From: Georgenia satyanarayanai
GTDB lineage: Bacteria; Actinomycetota; Actinomycetes; Actinomycetales; Actinomycetaceae
Direction: 5' to 3'
NCBI RefSeq assembly: GCF_009193135.1
Contig: NZ_VUKC01000014.1
Span: 1-64,000, forward strand
DNA length: 64,000 nt
Made by a program: the position numbers and the translations under genes. A model generated the notes under the pieces. It had not been told where the DNA came from and ran no database searches. It saw only the letters and a program-made list of their open reading frames with translations. Below are positions 16,899 through 25,735 of the stretch, one piece after another; within the stretch, counting starts at the first letter, position 1, and each line of letters starts with the position of its first letter.

Positions 16899-17315
16899 GT
16901 GGACCCTCGGATCAGCGTCGTCACCCTGGCGGTGCGCGACCTCGCCGCGAGCCGGCGGTTCTACCTCGACGGCCTCGGGTGGACGGCCGTCGTCGATGTG
17001 CCCGGCGAGGTCGTCATGGTGCGGGTCGGTGAGCACATCGTGCTCTCGCTGTGGGACGAGGCCGCCTTCGTCGCGGAGGTCGGCCCGGTCTCCCGCGGCG
17101 ACGGCGTCGTGCCGGTCACCCTCGCCCACAACGTCGCCACCGTCGAGGAGGTCGACGTCGTGCTCGCTGCCGCCAGGGCCGCCGGCGCGTCCGAGGCGAG
17201 CCGGGGTGAGCGCCGCGAGTGGGGCGGGTACTCGGGCTACTTCGCCGACCCTGACGGCTTCCGGTGGGAGGTCGCCTACAACCCCGGCCCCGTGGGGCGG
17301 CTGCTCCTGCCCTGA
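16899..17315 (+). CDS. VOC (glyoxalase/bleomycin-resistance superfamily) protein
   Basis: Small protein of about 138 residues made of two betaalphabetabetabeta units. The opening strand and helix are ISVVTLAVRDLAASRRFY and the closing strand is GYSGYFADPDGFRWEVAY, whose Glu is the usual last metal ligand. GTG 16899 is preceded by GGAAGG at a 6-base spacing; GTG 16896 is possible and ATG 16872 has no ribosome site. Members are dioxygenases, isomerases or resistance proteins, and the substrate here cannot be inferred. It is not obviously tied to its neighbours. Confidence 0.85.
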   Translation: MDPRISVVTLAVRDLAASRRFYLDGLGWTAVVDVPGEVVMVRVGEHIVLSLWDEAAFVAEVGPVSRGDGVVPVTLAHNVATVEEVDVVLAAARAAGASEASRGERREWGGYSGYFADPDGFRWEVAYNPGPVGRLLLP

Positions 17316-17329
17316 GACCGTGCCCGCGG

Positions 17330-19435
17330 TCAGGTCCCGGCCAGCTCCTCGACGACCGGCACGAGCTCGCGGCTGAGCACCGGTGTCAGCGACCGGACGT
17401 AGGTGTCGGTGAGGTGCGAGCCCTGCCGGTAGACGAGGACGTCGCCGATGACGGGCACGCACTCCTCGGCGGGGCACACGTGCTCGGTGAGGTCGACGAC
17501 GCGGGCCGTCGGGACCCGCTCCGCAGCAGCACGCTGGGTGGGGGCGGCACTCTCCGCGATGCCGGTCTCCCGGTCGAAGGCACACGTCTCGAGCGACTGG
17601 AGGTTCTCGGCCACGCACTCGTACACGCTGATCTCCGGCGCGGGGTTGTCGAGGAGGACGGCGACGGGGATGCCGAGCTCGGCGATCTCTTCCCACCGCT
17701 CGACGAGCCCGTCCGCCATCACCTGCGCGGACCTGCTCCCGAGGTCGTCACCGCTCTGCGGGGCGTCGCCGCTGCGCTGGGAGGTGAGCACGGCGTCCGG
17801 CTGCAGCCGGGTGACGGTCTCGAGGGCCTCCTCGTTCCAGGTGCGGCAGGAGTCGTTGACCTTCCCGTCGACCACCGTGAGGGCCGCGGCGAAGGGGCAC
17901 CCGGACTTGATGACGTAGACGAGGCGCCAGCCCTGCTCCTCGGCGACGGCGTCGAGCGCGGACTGCCACTGGTAGATCTTCGAGTCGCCGACGACGGCGA
18001 CGGTCACCTCGCCGTCGGGGTCGCCGTACTCGCACACGAGAAGGTCCTCCTCGGTGACGTCGACGTCGCACCCGTCCGCGTAGCCGGCCGGGACGTCGTC
18101 GGGAGCGTCCACGGGCGCGGGGACGACGGCCTTCACGTCGGCGAGCGAGGCGAGCGAGCCCGGTCCCGCCGTCGTCGTCCCCGAGGGGGCCTCCAGGGCC
18201 GCCGCGCCGCTGACAGACCCGCTCGCGGCGGGCGCCGCGCTCGGCACCGCGAGGACGAGCGCGAGGCCGGCTGCCACGCCGACGAGCGAGAAGTTCGCGC
18301 CGACCGACAGCGCCAGGCCGTCCGACCGCGAGACGCTGCCGGAGAAGCGGATCGGGTTCTCGACGAACCGGTGGCTGAGGTAGGCGGGCACGACGGCCGC
18401 CGCCATGACGAGGAGCCCGCGCCCGCCGCCGAGCTCGCCCCACACGGCGGTGGCCGCGACGACGAGCGGCCAGTGCCACAGGTACAGCGAGTAGGACAGG
18501 GCGCCGACCCACACGGCCGGCTGCCACGCGAGCAGGCGGGCCGGGCCGCGGTTGCCGTCGACGAACCCCGCGACGATGACCGCGGCCGTGCCCAGCGTGG
18601 GCAGCAGCGCGGCCGAGCCGGGCCACGTGGTCCCGGCGGTGAGGAGGAAGCCGCTGAGGACGACCGCGGCCAGCCCGGCCCACCCGAGCACGGTGGCCAG
18701 CGCCCGGGGCAGGCGGCCCCACTGCGTGGCGCCGATGGCGACGAAGGCGCCGATCCCCAGCTCCCACAGGCGCGTGGTCGTGACGAAGAAGGCGGCGTTC
18801 GGGCTGGTCGCGGAGTAGTGGACCGACCAGAGGAAGGAGGGCACGACGATGAGGAGGATCGCGACCACCATGACGGGCCGCACGCGCAGCCGTCCGTCGC
18901 GGCGCACCAGCCAGCCGACGAGGACGAGCAGCAGCGGCCAGACGATGTAGAACTGCTCCTCGACCGCCAGGGACCAGAAGTGCTGGACGGGGGAGGCCCC
19001 GACGTCCTCGGCGAGGTAGTCGACCGAGCGGCCGGCGAGCACCCAGTTGACGACGTACAGCGCCGCGCCGACGACGTCCCAGCCGAAGGCGCGCCAGTCG
19101 ACGACGGGCAGGGTCCAGACGGTGAGCGCCGCGGTGACGACGAGGACGAGCCCGGCCGCGGGGAGCAGCCGCTTGGCCCGGCGTGCGTAGAAGCGGCGCA
19201 GCGACACCCGGCCGTCGCGCTCGATCTCGCGGATGAGCAGGCCGGTGATGAGGAAGCCGGAGATGACGAAGAAGACGTCCACGCCGACGAACCCGCCCGG
19301 CAGCTGCCGCACACCGGCGTGGTAGACGAGAACGAGGCCGATGGCGACGGCGCGCAGCCCCTCGATGTCCGGGCGGAAGGCCGAGGAGCGGGCCGCCGGC
19401 GCCGGCCGTGCCATCTGCGTGTCGGTACTCGTCAC
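17330..19435 (-). CDS. Acyltransferase-3 / SGNH-domain surface polysaccharide acetyltransferase (OafA-like)
   Basis: Membrane protein of 701 residues. The N-terminal acyltransferase-3 domain has FRPDIEGLRAVAIGLVLVYH, GFVGVDVFFVISGFLIT, FYARRAKRLLPA and SLAVEEQFYIVWPL across about ten membrane segments to residue 385. After an Ala/Ser/Thr-rich linker an extracellular SGNH domain runs from about residue 430 to the end. In it the nucleophile block reads VVGDSK near residue 483, and the expected DxxH block reads QGSH near residue 670, lacking the catalytic Asp seen in the paralogue at 57368-59446. GTG 19435 has AAGGAG 6 bases upstream. It would acetylate a surface glycan. Confidence 0.9.
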   Translation of the reverse strand: MTSTDTQMARPAPAARSSAFRPDIEGLRAVAIGLVLVYHAGVRQLPGGFVGVDVFFVISGFLITGLLIREIERDGRVSLRRFYARRAKRLLPAAGLVLVVTAALTVWTLPVVDWRAFGWDVVGAALYVVNWVLAGRSVDYLAEDVGASPVQHFWSLAVEEQFYIVWPLLLVLVGWLVRRDGRLRVRPVMVVAILLIVVPSFLWSVHYSATSPNAAFFVTTTRLWELGIGAFVAIGATQWGRLPRALATVLGWAGLAAVVLSGFLLTAGTTWPGSAALLPTLGTAAVIVAGFVDGNRGPARLLAWQPAVWVGALSYSLYLWHWPLVVAATAVWGELGGGRGLLVMAAAVVPAYLSHRFVENPIRFSGSVSRSDGLALSVGANFSLVGVAAGLALVLAVPSAAPAASGSVSGAAALEAPSGTTTAGPGSLASLADVKAVVPAPVDAPDDVPAGYADGCDVDVTEEDLLVCEYGDPDGEVTVAVVGDSKIYQWQSALDAVAEEQGWRLVYVIKSGCPFAAALTVVDGKVNDSCRTWNEEALETVTRLQPDAVLTSQRSGDAPQSGDDLGSRSAQVMADGLVERWEEIAELGIPVAVLLDNPAPEISVYECVAENLQSLETCAFDRETGIAESAAPTQRAAAERVPTARVVDLTEHVCPAEECVPVIGDVLVYRQGSHLTDTYVRSLTPVLSRELVPVVEELAGT

Positions 19436-19559
19436 CCGGGGCTCCTTCTTCGCACCGCGCGTGGATGAAGGGGGAGCGCGCGACGTGCCGGGTGAGCGTA
19501 GCCGCGCGGCTGACGCGGGCTCAACAGCCACCCTGCCCATGCCGGTCGCGCGCCGCCGA

Positions 19560-19565
19560 TATCGT
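19560..19565 (+). promoter_or_regulatory. Putative -10 element of the nucleotide-sugar dehydrogenase gene
   Basis: TATCGT lies about 45 bases before ATG 19610. The gap holds a good ribosome site, GGGAGGTGAGG. No clear -35 is visible. Confidence 0.4.
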
Positions 19566-19609
19566 GGCACCCGGGTCCGGACCGGCTGGACCGGGAGGTG
19601 AGGGACGCC

Positions 19610-20905
19610 ATGCGGATCGCCGTGGTCGCACTGGGCAAGATCGGGCTGCCGCTGGCGGTGCAGTTCGCCGACGCGGGCCACGAGGTCGTGGGTGTGGACG
19701 TCCAGCAGTCGGTGGTGGACCTCGTCAACGCCGGGACCGAGCCGTTCCCGGGGGAGGCGCACCTGCAGGAGAAGCTCGCCGAGCTGGTGCCCGCCGGGCG
19801 GCTGCGGGCGACGACGGACTACGCGCAGGCCGTGCCGGGCGCTGACGCCGTCGTGCTCGTGGTGCCGCTGTTCGTGGACGAGGCGACGGGCCGGCCGGAC
19901 TTCGGGTGGATGGACGCGGCGACGCGCTCGCTGGGCGAGCACCTGACGCCCGGGACGCTCGTGTCCTACGAGACGACGCTGCCGGTGGGGACGACCCGGG
20001 GCCGGTGGAGGCCGATGCTCGAGGAGGTCTCGGGCCTGACCGAGGGGGAGGACTTCCACCTCGTCTTCTCCCCGGAGCGGGTGCTCACCGGGCGGGTGTT
20101 CGCCGACCTGCGCCGCTACCCCAAGCTCGTGGGCGGGCTCAGCGAGGCCGGTGCGGCGCGCGCCGCGGAGTTCTACGAGGCGGTGCTGAGCTTCGACGAG
20201 CGCCCGGACCTGGCCCGCGCCAACGGGGTGTGGGACATGGGCAGCGCGGAGGCGGCGGAGATGGCCAAGCTCGCCGAGACCACCTACCGGGACGTCAACA
20301 TCGGGCTGGCCAACCAGTTCGCGGTCTTCGCCGACAAGGCCGGCATCGACGTGTACGCGGTCATCGAGGCGTGCAACTCCCAGCCCTACTCCCACATTCA
20401 CCGGCCCGGGATCGCGGTGGGCGGGCACTGCATCCCGGTCTACCCGCGCCTGTACCTGTCCACCGACCCCGACGCCTCGATCGTGCGGACCGCGCGGGAG
20501 CACAACGCCGCCATGCCGGGCTACGCGGTGGACCGGGCCGCGGAGCTGCTCGGGGACCTGTCGGGCCTGCGCGCGGTCGTGCTGGGTGCCGCCTACCGCG
20601 GCGGGGTCAAGGAGACGGCGTTCTCCGGGGTGTTCGCCACCGTGGCGGCGCTGCGCGAGCGGGGGGCGGCGGTCTCGGTGCACGACCCCATGTACACCGA
20701 CGCCGAGCTCACCGCGCTGGGCTGGGAGCCCTACCACCTGGGCGAGCCGGCCGACGTCGCCATCCTCCAGGCCGACCACGCCGACTACCGCGGCCTCACC
20801 CCCGCCGACCTGCCCGGGCTCCGCCTGCTCGTGGACGGGCGCCACATCACCGACCCCGCCGCCTGGGCCGGCACCCCCCGCATCGCCATCGGCGCCGGCC
20901 GCTGA
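19610..20905 (+). CDS. Nucleotide-sugar dehydrogenase (UDP-hexose/HexNAc uronate former)
   Basis: NAD-dependent four-electron dehydrogenase of 431 residues, family UDPG_MGDH. The N-terminal NAD fold is MRIAVVALGKIGLPLAVQFA; VVLVVPLFVDE and FSPERVLTGRVF follow. The central domain has MAKLAETTYRDVNIGLANQF and GGHCIPVYP with the catalytic Cys. It differs clearly from the second dehydrogenase at 40626-41888, which has the longer ESTTYPGTTEE/KNTP type sequence, so the two probably oxidise different UDP sugars. The product, a UDP-uronate, would feed the surrounding glycosyltransferases. The next gene starts 8 bases after the stop. Confidence 0.9.
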   Translation: MRIAVVALGKIGLPLAVQFADAGHEVVGVDVQQSVVDLVNAGTEPFPGEAHLQEKLAELVPAGRLRATTDYAQAVPGADAVVLVVPLFVDEATGRPDFGWMDAATRSLGEHLTPGTLVSYETTLPVGTTRGRWRPMLEEVSGLTEGEDFHLVFSPERVLTGRVFADLRRYPKLVGGLSEAGAARAAEFYEAVLSFDERPDLARANGVWDMGSAEAAEMAKLAETTYRDVNIGLANQFAVFADKAGIDVYAVIEACNSQPYSHIHRPGIAVGGHCIPVYPRLYLSTDPDASIVRTAREHNAAMPGYAVDRAAELLGDLSGLRAVVLGAAYRGGVKETAFSGVFATVAALRERGAAVSVHDPMYTDAELTALGWEPYHLGEPADVAILQADHADYRGLTPADLPGLRLLVDGRHITDPAAWAGTPRIAIGAGR

Positions 20906-20912
20906 GCACCGC

Positions 20913-22883
20913 ATGAGCTGGTGGGCCCTGGTGCCGGACGCGCTCGCCCTGGCACTGCTCGCCGTCGTGCCGGGCGCGCTCGCGCTCCGGCTCCTCGGCG
21001 TCCGCGGCCTCGCGGCGCTGGCCGCCGCGCCGCCGGTGACCGTCGCGGCGCTGGGCGTGCTCAGCGTGCTGCTCGCCCGGCTCGGCGTCGCGTGGCGGCT
21101 GCCGGCGGTGCTCGCCTGCCTCGCCCTCATGCTCGCCGTCCTCGGCGGGCTCGCGTGGCTCGTCACCCGCCGTCGGGCCGCCGACGACGGCGCGTGGCAG
21201 CCCGGTCCGCTCGGCACCCGCCGCGGGCTCGCCGTGGCGGCCGGCACGGTGGCGGGCGCCGTCCTCCTGGCCGTGCCCTTCGTCGCCACCCTGCCCGGCC
21301 CCGACGCGCCGCTCCAGCAGTGGGACGCGGTCTTCCACCTCAACGCGCTCGTCACCGCGCGGGAGACCGGGGTCGTCACCCCGCTCGGGGGCCTGGCCCC
21401 GCTCTACGGCAACGGCACGCTGGCGCCGTACTACCCGACGGGCTGGCACGCGCTCCTCGCCCTCGCCCCCGGCGCCTCGGTGCCGGCGGTCACCAACGCC
21501 GGGGTGCTCGTCCTCGGCACCGGGGTCTGGGTGCTCGGTCTCGCCGGCCTGGCGCGCGAGGTCTTCCCCCGTCGCGCCCTGCCGGCCGTGCTGGCCCCGC
21601 TGCTCGCCGCCGGCTTCGTCGCCTACCCCGCCGTCCAGCTCACCGTGCTCGCCCAGCTCGCCAACGGTCTGTCCACCGCCCTGCTGCCCGGCGCGGTCCT
21701 CCTCGTGCTCCGCGCCGTGCGCGCCGTCCAGGGGCGGGCCGGGGCGCCGGCCGTCGCCGGGAGCGTCGTCGCCGCGGCCGCCGGGGTGGGCGGCGTCGTC
21801 GTCGCGCACGCGAGCGGGCTGTTCTCCCTCGCGCTCGTCGCCGGCCCGCTCGTCGTCGGGGCGCTGGGCGGCTGGGCGGTGCGGCTCCTTCGTCGGGGAC
21901 GCCGCGCCGCCGGCGGCGCGGTGCTCGCGGCGCTCGCGACCGCCGTCGTCGGCGTCCCGGTGGTGCTGGCGAACGTCGACGCGCTGTCCTCCGTCGTCGG
22001 CTTCGAGCGCGCCAGCGGCCGCAGCCACGCCGCCGCGCTGCGCGAGGTCCTCCTCGACCAGACGCTCGCCCACGGCTACCCGGGCGACGGTCGTGGCCAC
22101 CTCGCCGTCACGGCAGCCACGGTCGTCGGGGCGGTCCTGCTCGTCCTGCACCGCCGCCACCGGTGGCTGGTCGCCGCCCTCGTCCTCCCGGTGGCGCTCG
22201 CGGTCCTCGCCGCCGGGCCGGCCGACCACCCGCTGCGCTGGCTCGCGTCCTTCTGGTACACCCAGGCCGGCCGCATCGCCCCGGTCGCGGTCGTCCCCGC
22301 GGTCCTCCTCGCCGCGTACGCGCTCACGACGGCGGTCGACGCCGTCCGGCGGCGTGTCCCGGCCCGCGCGGCGGGGCACCTCGCCCTCGCGGCGGTGCTC
22401 GCCGTCGTCGTCGGGACGGCGGTGGCGCGCCTGCCCCTGCAGGCCCGGGTGGTCGCCAGCGCCTACGTCCCGGGCGAGCTGGCCTGGGGGACGATGGCGA
22501 CGGCGGAGGAGCTGGCGATGATGCGGGAGCTGGACCTGCCGGCCGGCGCGGTCGTCGTCGGGGACCCGTTCAACGGCTCCGCGCTGCTGCCCGCCGTGGC
22601 GGGGGTGGACGTCGTCTTCCCCCAGCTGGGGGCCAGCGGGATGTCCCCGGCGCAGCGCGTCCTCCAGGAGGGGCTCGCCGCCGTCCACGAGGACCCGGCC
22701 GTGTGCGCGGCCCTCACCGACGTCGGTGCCACCCACCTCTACCAGGACACCGCCACGGTCGAGGACGGCGCCAAGCTCGACGACCGCACCGCCGCGATGC
22801 GCGGCGTCGACGTGAGCGAGGGCTTCACCGAGGTCGCCCGCGCGGGAGAAGCCGCCGTCTACAGCATCGACACCTGCGGCTGA
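20913..22883 (+). CDS. DUF6541-like polytopic membrane protein
   Basis: Membrane protein of 656 residues with about a dozen hydrophobic segments and a C-terminal extracellular domain from about residue 520. The loop QQWDAVFHLNAL after the fourth segment and the YYPTGWHALLALAP motif are typical of DUF6541, a family with GT-C-like topology. The Asp and His of this first loop would match a GT-C active site. The C-terminal part has VVVGDPFNGSALLP and GATHLYQDT. Transfer of a sugar from a polyprenyl carrier on the outer face is inferred. It lies in an operon with a dehydrogenase and a glycosyltransferase. Confidence 0.82.
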   Translation: MSWWALVPDALALALLAVVPGALALRLLGVRGLAALAAAPPVTVAALGVLSVLLARLGVAWRLPAVLACLALMLAVLGGLAWLVTRRRAADDGAWQPGPLGTRRGLAVAAGTVAGAVLLAVPFVATLPGPDAPLQQWDAVFHLNALVTARETGVVTPLGGLAPLYGNGTLAPYYPTGWHALLALAPGASVPAVTNAGVLVLGTGVWVLGLAGLAREVFPRRALPAVLAPLLAAGFVAYPAVQLTVLAQLANGLSTALLPGAVLLVLRAVRAVQGRAGAPAVAGSVVAAAAGVGGVVVAHASGLFSLALVAGPLVVGALGGWAVRLLRRGRRAAGGAVLAALATAVVGVPVVLANVDALSSVVGFERASGRSHAAALREVLLDQTLAHGYPGDGRGHLAVTAATVVGAVLLVLHRRHRWLVAALVLPVALAVLAAGPADHPLRWLASFWYTQAGRIAPVAVVPAVLLAAYALTTAVDAVRRRVPARAAGHLALAAVLAVVVGTAVARLPLQARVVASAYVPGELAWGTMATAEELAMMRELDLPAGAVVVGDPFNGSALLPAVAGVDVVFPQLGASGMSPAQRVLQEGLAAVHEDPAVCAALTDVGATHLYQDTATVEDGAKLDDRTAAMRGVDVSEGFTEVARAGEAAVYSIDTCG

Positions 22884-22921
22884 CGTCCCCGGGGGCGGGG
22901 TGGTGGCAGGATGTGGGGACC

Positions 22922-25135
22922 ATGAGCACCACCAGCCGCGAGGTCGACGTCCTCATCATCTCCGACCTCCGTTTCCCCGGCGGGACCTCCCACAGCATCG
23001 CCACGGAGATCGAGGCCCAGCACGCCGCCGGCTACACCACCGGCCTGCTCCAGCTCAACGGCCCGCTCGTGCGCAAGGCGCGGGGCGTCAACCCGGCCGT
23101 CGCCGCGCTCGTGCGTGAGGGCAAGGCCCGGCTCCTCGTCGGGCCGCGGCCGGTCGCCGCGCGCCTGGTCGTCGTCCGCCACCCCGGGGTGCTCCAGGCC
23201 GCGGCCGCGCAGCTGCCGCCGGTCACGGCCGCGCACGTCGTCGTGCTCGCCAACGCCGGGCCGCGGGACACCGACGGCACGGTCGTCTACGACGTCGCCG
23301 CTGCGGACCGCGCGGCGCGCGAGCGGCTGGGCCGGGAGCCGCTGTGGGCGCCGATCGGCCCGCTCGTGCGCGAGGAGATCCGGGCCGAGGTGCCCGCGGA
23401 CCGGCTGATGACCGAGGACTGGGTCAACGTCATCGACGTCGACTCCTGGGCGCGGCCCCGCACCGCGTGGGCCGCGGACCGCCCCGTCGTGGGCCGCCAC
23501 AGCCGGCCGTCGGCGCAGAAGTGGCCGCGTGACGCCGACACGCTCACGGCCGTCTACCCCGTCGACGGCTCGTGGACCGTGCGGGTCCTCGGCGGCGCCG
23601 ACCCCGTCGAGCGGGTCCTCGGCCGCGTCCCGAAGGCGTGGGAGGTGCTGCCCTTCGGGGCGATGACCCCGCAGGACTTCCTCGCCGGCCTCGACTTCTT
23701 CGTCTACTACCACGACCCCCGGTGGGTGGAGGCCTTCGGCCGCACCATCCTCGAGGCGCTGGCCAGCGGCGTGCCGGCGGTCCTGCCCCCGCACTTCCGC
23801 GCCCTGTTCGGGGACGCGGCCATCTACGCCGAGCCCGGGGAGGTGCGCGGCGTCGTCGAGCGGCTGCGCGCGGACCGGGCCGCCTACGAGGAGCACGCCC
23901 GCCGCGCCGGGCAGGTGACCCGCGAGCGCTTCAGCTACCAGACGCACGTGCGCCGGGTGGAGGCCCTGGCCGGCCCGCCCGCCGCCGACGGGCCCCGGGC
24001 GCCCGCGCCCGCGGCACCGGCCCCCGCGGCCGGCACGCCGCTCGTCCGCCCCCGCGCCGACGACGACGCCCCCCGCGTCCTGCTCATGTCGAGCAACGGT
24101 GCCGGGATGGGCCACCTCACCCGCCTGTTCTCCTACGCCCGCCGCCTCGACGGTGACGCCCGCACCTACCTCCTGTCGATGTCCCAGGCCGTCCCGGTCG
24201 CCGCGCGGCTCGGCCACCCCTACGAGTACCTGCCCTCGGCGAAGGCGCTGGGGATGCCGCCGGGCCGGTGGCGCGGGATGTTCGTCGACCGGGTGAGCGA
24301 GACGATCCGGCGGGTCCGCCCCGACGTCGTCGTCTTCGACGGCACGTGGCCCTACCAGGGCGTGGACGAGATCCGTGACAAGAACCCCCACGCCCGGTGG
24401 GTGTGGTCCCGGCGCGGGATGTGGCGCGCGGGCCTCAACACCGAGCAGATCGCCAAGGCGGCGTGGTTCGACCGGGTCCTCGAGCCGGGTGACCTCGCCG
24501 CGGAGTACGACGCCGGGGCGACCGTCGGTGAGCCCGCGCACCGCGTCGGACCGGTCACCCTCCTCGACGTCGCCGACCTCGAGAGCCGCGAGGAGGCCCG
24601 GTCCGCGCTCGGCCTGCCGCCGGAGGGCCCGCTCGCTCTCGTCTCGCTCGGTGCGGGCAACATCAACGACACCTCCGGGGACCTCGGAGCGGCCGCCGCC
24701 GCCCTGGCGGCGCTGGGCGTGGGGGTGTGCGTGACGGTCCCGGAGATCGCGGCGTCCGGCGGCCCCGCGGGAGGCGACGTGCACCTCGTGCGCGACTACC
24801 CGCTCTCCCGGCGCTACCGGGCCTTCGACCTCGTCATCAGCGCGTCGGGGTACAACTCCTTCCACGAGCTCCTCCGGCTCGGCGTTCCCGCGCTCCTCGT
24901 CCCGAACACGGCCACCTCGCTGGACGACCAGGAGGGCCGCGCCCGGTACGCCGCCGAGCACGGCTGGGCGCACACGCTGCCCGCGCTCAGCGTCGCCGAG
25001 GCCCAGCCGCTCCTGGCGGACCTCCTCGCCAACGGCGCGCAGATGGCCGCCCGCGCCCAGGCCGCCGACCCCGGCAACGGGGCGCCGGAGGCGGCCCGGC
25101 TCCTGCTCGACCTCGCGACGGGAGAGACCCGATGA
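22922..25135 (+). CDS. Two-domain glycosyltransferase (GT4-like half fused to a MurG/UGT-like half)
   Basis: Protein of 737 residues with two GT-B modules. Residues 1-355 begin VDVLIISDLRFPGGTSHSIA and include VEAFGRTILEALASGVPAVL, a GT4-type donor motif. An Ala/Pro-rich linker follows at residues 360-380. Residues 381-737 begin RVLLMSSNGAGMGHLTRLF, the glycine-rich start of GT28/UGT enzymes, and end with LVISASGYNSFHELLRLGVP and TSLDDQEGRA, matching the MurG/UGT donor site. The protein could add two sugars in sequence. The next gene overlaps its stop (ATGA). Confidence 0.87.
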   Translation: MSTTSREVDVLIISDLRFPGGTSHSIATEIEAQHAAGYTTGLLQLNGPLVRKARGVNPAVAALVREGKARLLVGPRPVAARLVVVRHPGVLQAAAAQLPPVTAAHVVVLANAGPRDTDGTVVYDVAAADRAARERLGREPLWAPIGPLVREEIRAEVPADRLMTEDWVNVIDVDSWARPRTAWAADRPVVGRHSRPSAQKWPRDADTLTAVYPVDGSWTVRVLGGADPVERVLGRVPKAWEVLPFGAMTPQDFLAGLDFFVYYHDPRWVEAFGRTILEALASGVPAVLPPHFRALFGDAAIYAEPGEVRGVVERLRADRAAYEEHARRAGQVTRERFSYQTHVRRVEALAGPPAADGPRAPAPAAPAPAAGTPLVRPRADDDAPRVLLMSSNGAGMGHLTRLFSYARRLDGDARTYLLSMSQAVPVAARLGHPYEYLPSAKALGMPPGRWRGMFVDRVSETIRRVRPDVVVFDGTWPYQGVDEIRDKNPHARWVWSRRGMWRAGLNTEQIAKAAWFDRVLEPGDLAAEYDAGATVGEPAHRVGPVTLLDVADLESREEARSALGLPPEGPLALVSLGAGNINDTSGDLGAAAAALAALGVGVCVTVPEIAASGGPAGGDVHLVRDYPLSRRYRAFDLVISASGYNSFHELLRLGVPALLVPNTATSLDDQEGRARYAAEHGWAHTLPALSVAEAQPLLADLLANGAQMAARAQAADPGNGAPEAARLLLDLATGETR

Positions 25136-25692
25136 GCCCGCTCCCCGCCCGCGCCGCCCGCCTCGCCCAGGGCCTGGTCCGCCGCGTGCGGGCCAACCCC
25201 ACCGCCGAGCGGCTCGGCGGCCGCGTCGCCGGGCGCGTCCGCGACAGCCGCACCGCCCGCGAGGTGGTCTCCCGCGTCTTCGACCTCGACGTCACCGTGG
25301 GCGGCTCCGTCTTCCTCTCCGCCGGCCGGCTCCTCGGGGGGCAGGGCCTGGACAACCTGCCCGTCGTCCTCGTCCTCCTCGTCGGGGCCGCCGACGACGA
25401 CGTCCCCGAGCTCCTCGAGAAGGTCGCCCAGGAACAGGTGCTCACCGGCGGGTTCCGTCCGGTCGTCGTCCTCGACTCCGACCACTTCGGTGCGGTCCGT
25501 CAGTACGGCTGGCCGGTGGACTTCGTCGTGCCGCGGAGCGCCTGGACCGACCCCGAGGTGGCGTGGCGCGACTACCTGCGCGAGCGCCTGCGGGCCATGC
25601 GCCGCGGGTACGGCGCCGTCGCGCTCGTCGAGCTCGGCGAGCCCGACGGCCTCGGGCTCGACGTGCTGGCGAGCATGGGCGCGGCCGGCTAG
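25132..25692 (+). CDS. Hypothetical protein translationally coupled to the fused glycosyltransferase
   Basis: Protein of 186 residues that I do not recognise. The first 50 residues are strongly basic (RLAQGLVRRVRANPTAERLG) and could bind membrane or a partner. The rest looks like a Rossmann-type alpha/beta domain: LPVVLVLLVGAADDDV, FRPVVVLDSDHF, GWPVDFVVPRSAW. No catalytic motif is evident. The start overlaps the transferase stop by 4 bases, so it probably works with it, perhaps as an accessory subunit. Confidence 0.7.
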   Translation: MSPLPARAARLAQGLVRRVRANPTAERLGGRVAGRVRDSRTAREVVSRVFDLDVTVGGSVFLSAGRLLGGQGLDNLPVVLVLLVGAADDDVPELLEKVAQEQVLTGGFRPVVVLDSDHFGAVRQYGWPVDFVVPRSAWTDPEVAWRDYLRERLRAMRRGYGAVALVELGEPDGLGLDVLASMGAAG

Positions 25693-25735
25693 AGCTCCCG
25701 GGTGGGCCCGGGGTGGACGACGCGCGCGCCGTCGC

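Noticed and set aside
16899-17315. Fosfomycin or bleomycin resistance protein
   Set aside because: VOC proteins are a broad superfamily and nothing in the sequence or context points to antibiotic binding.
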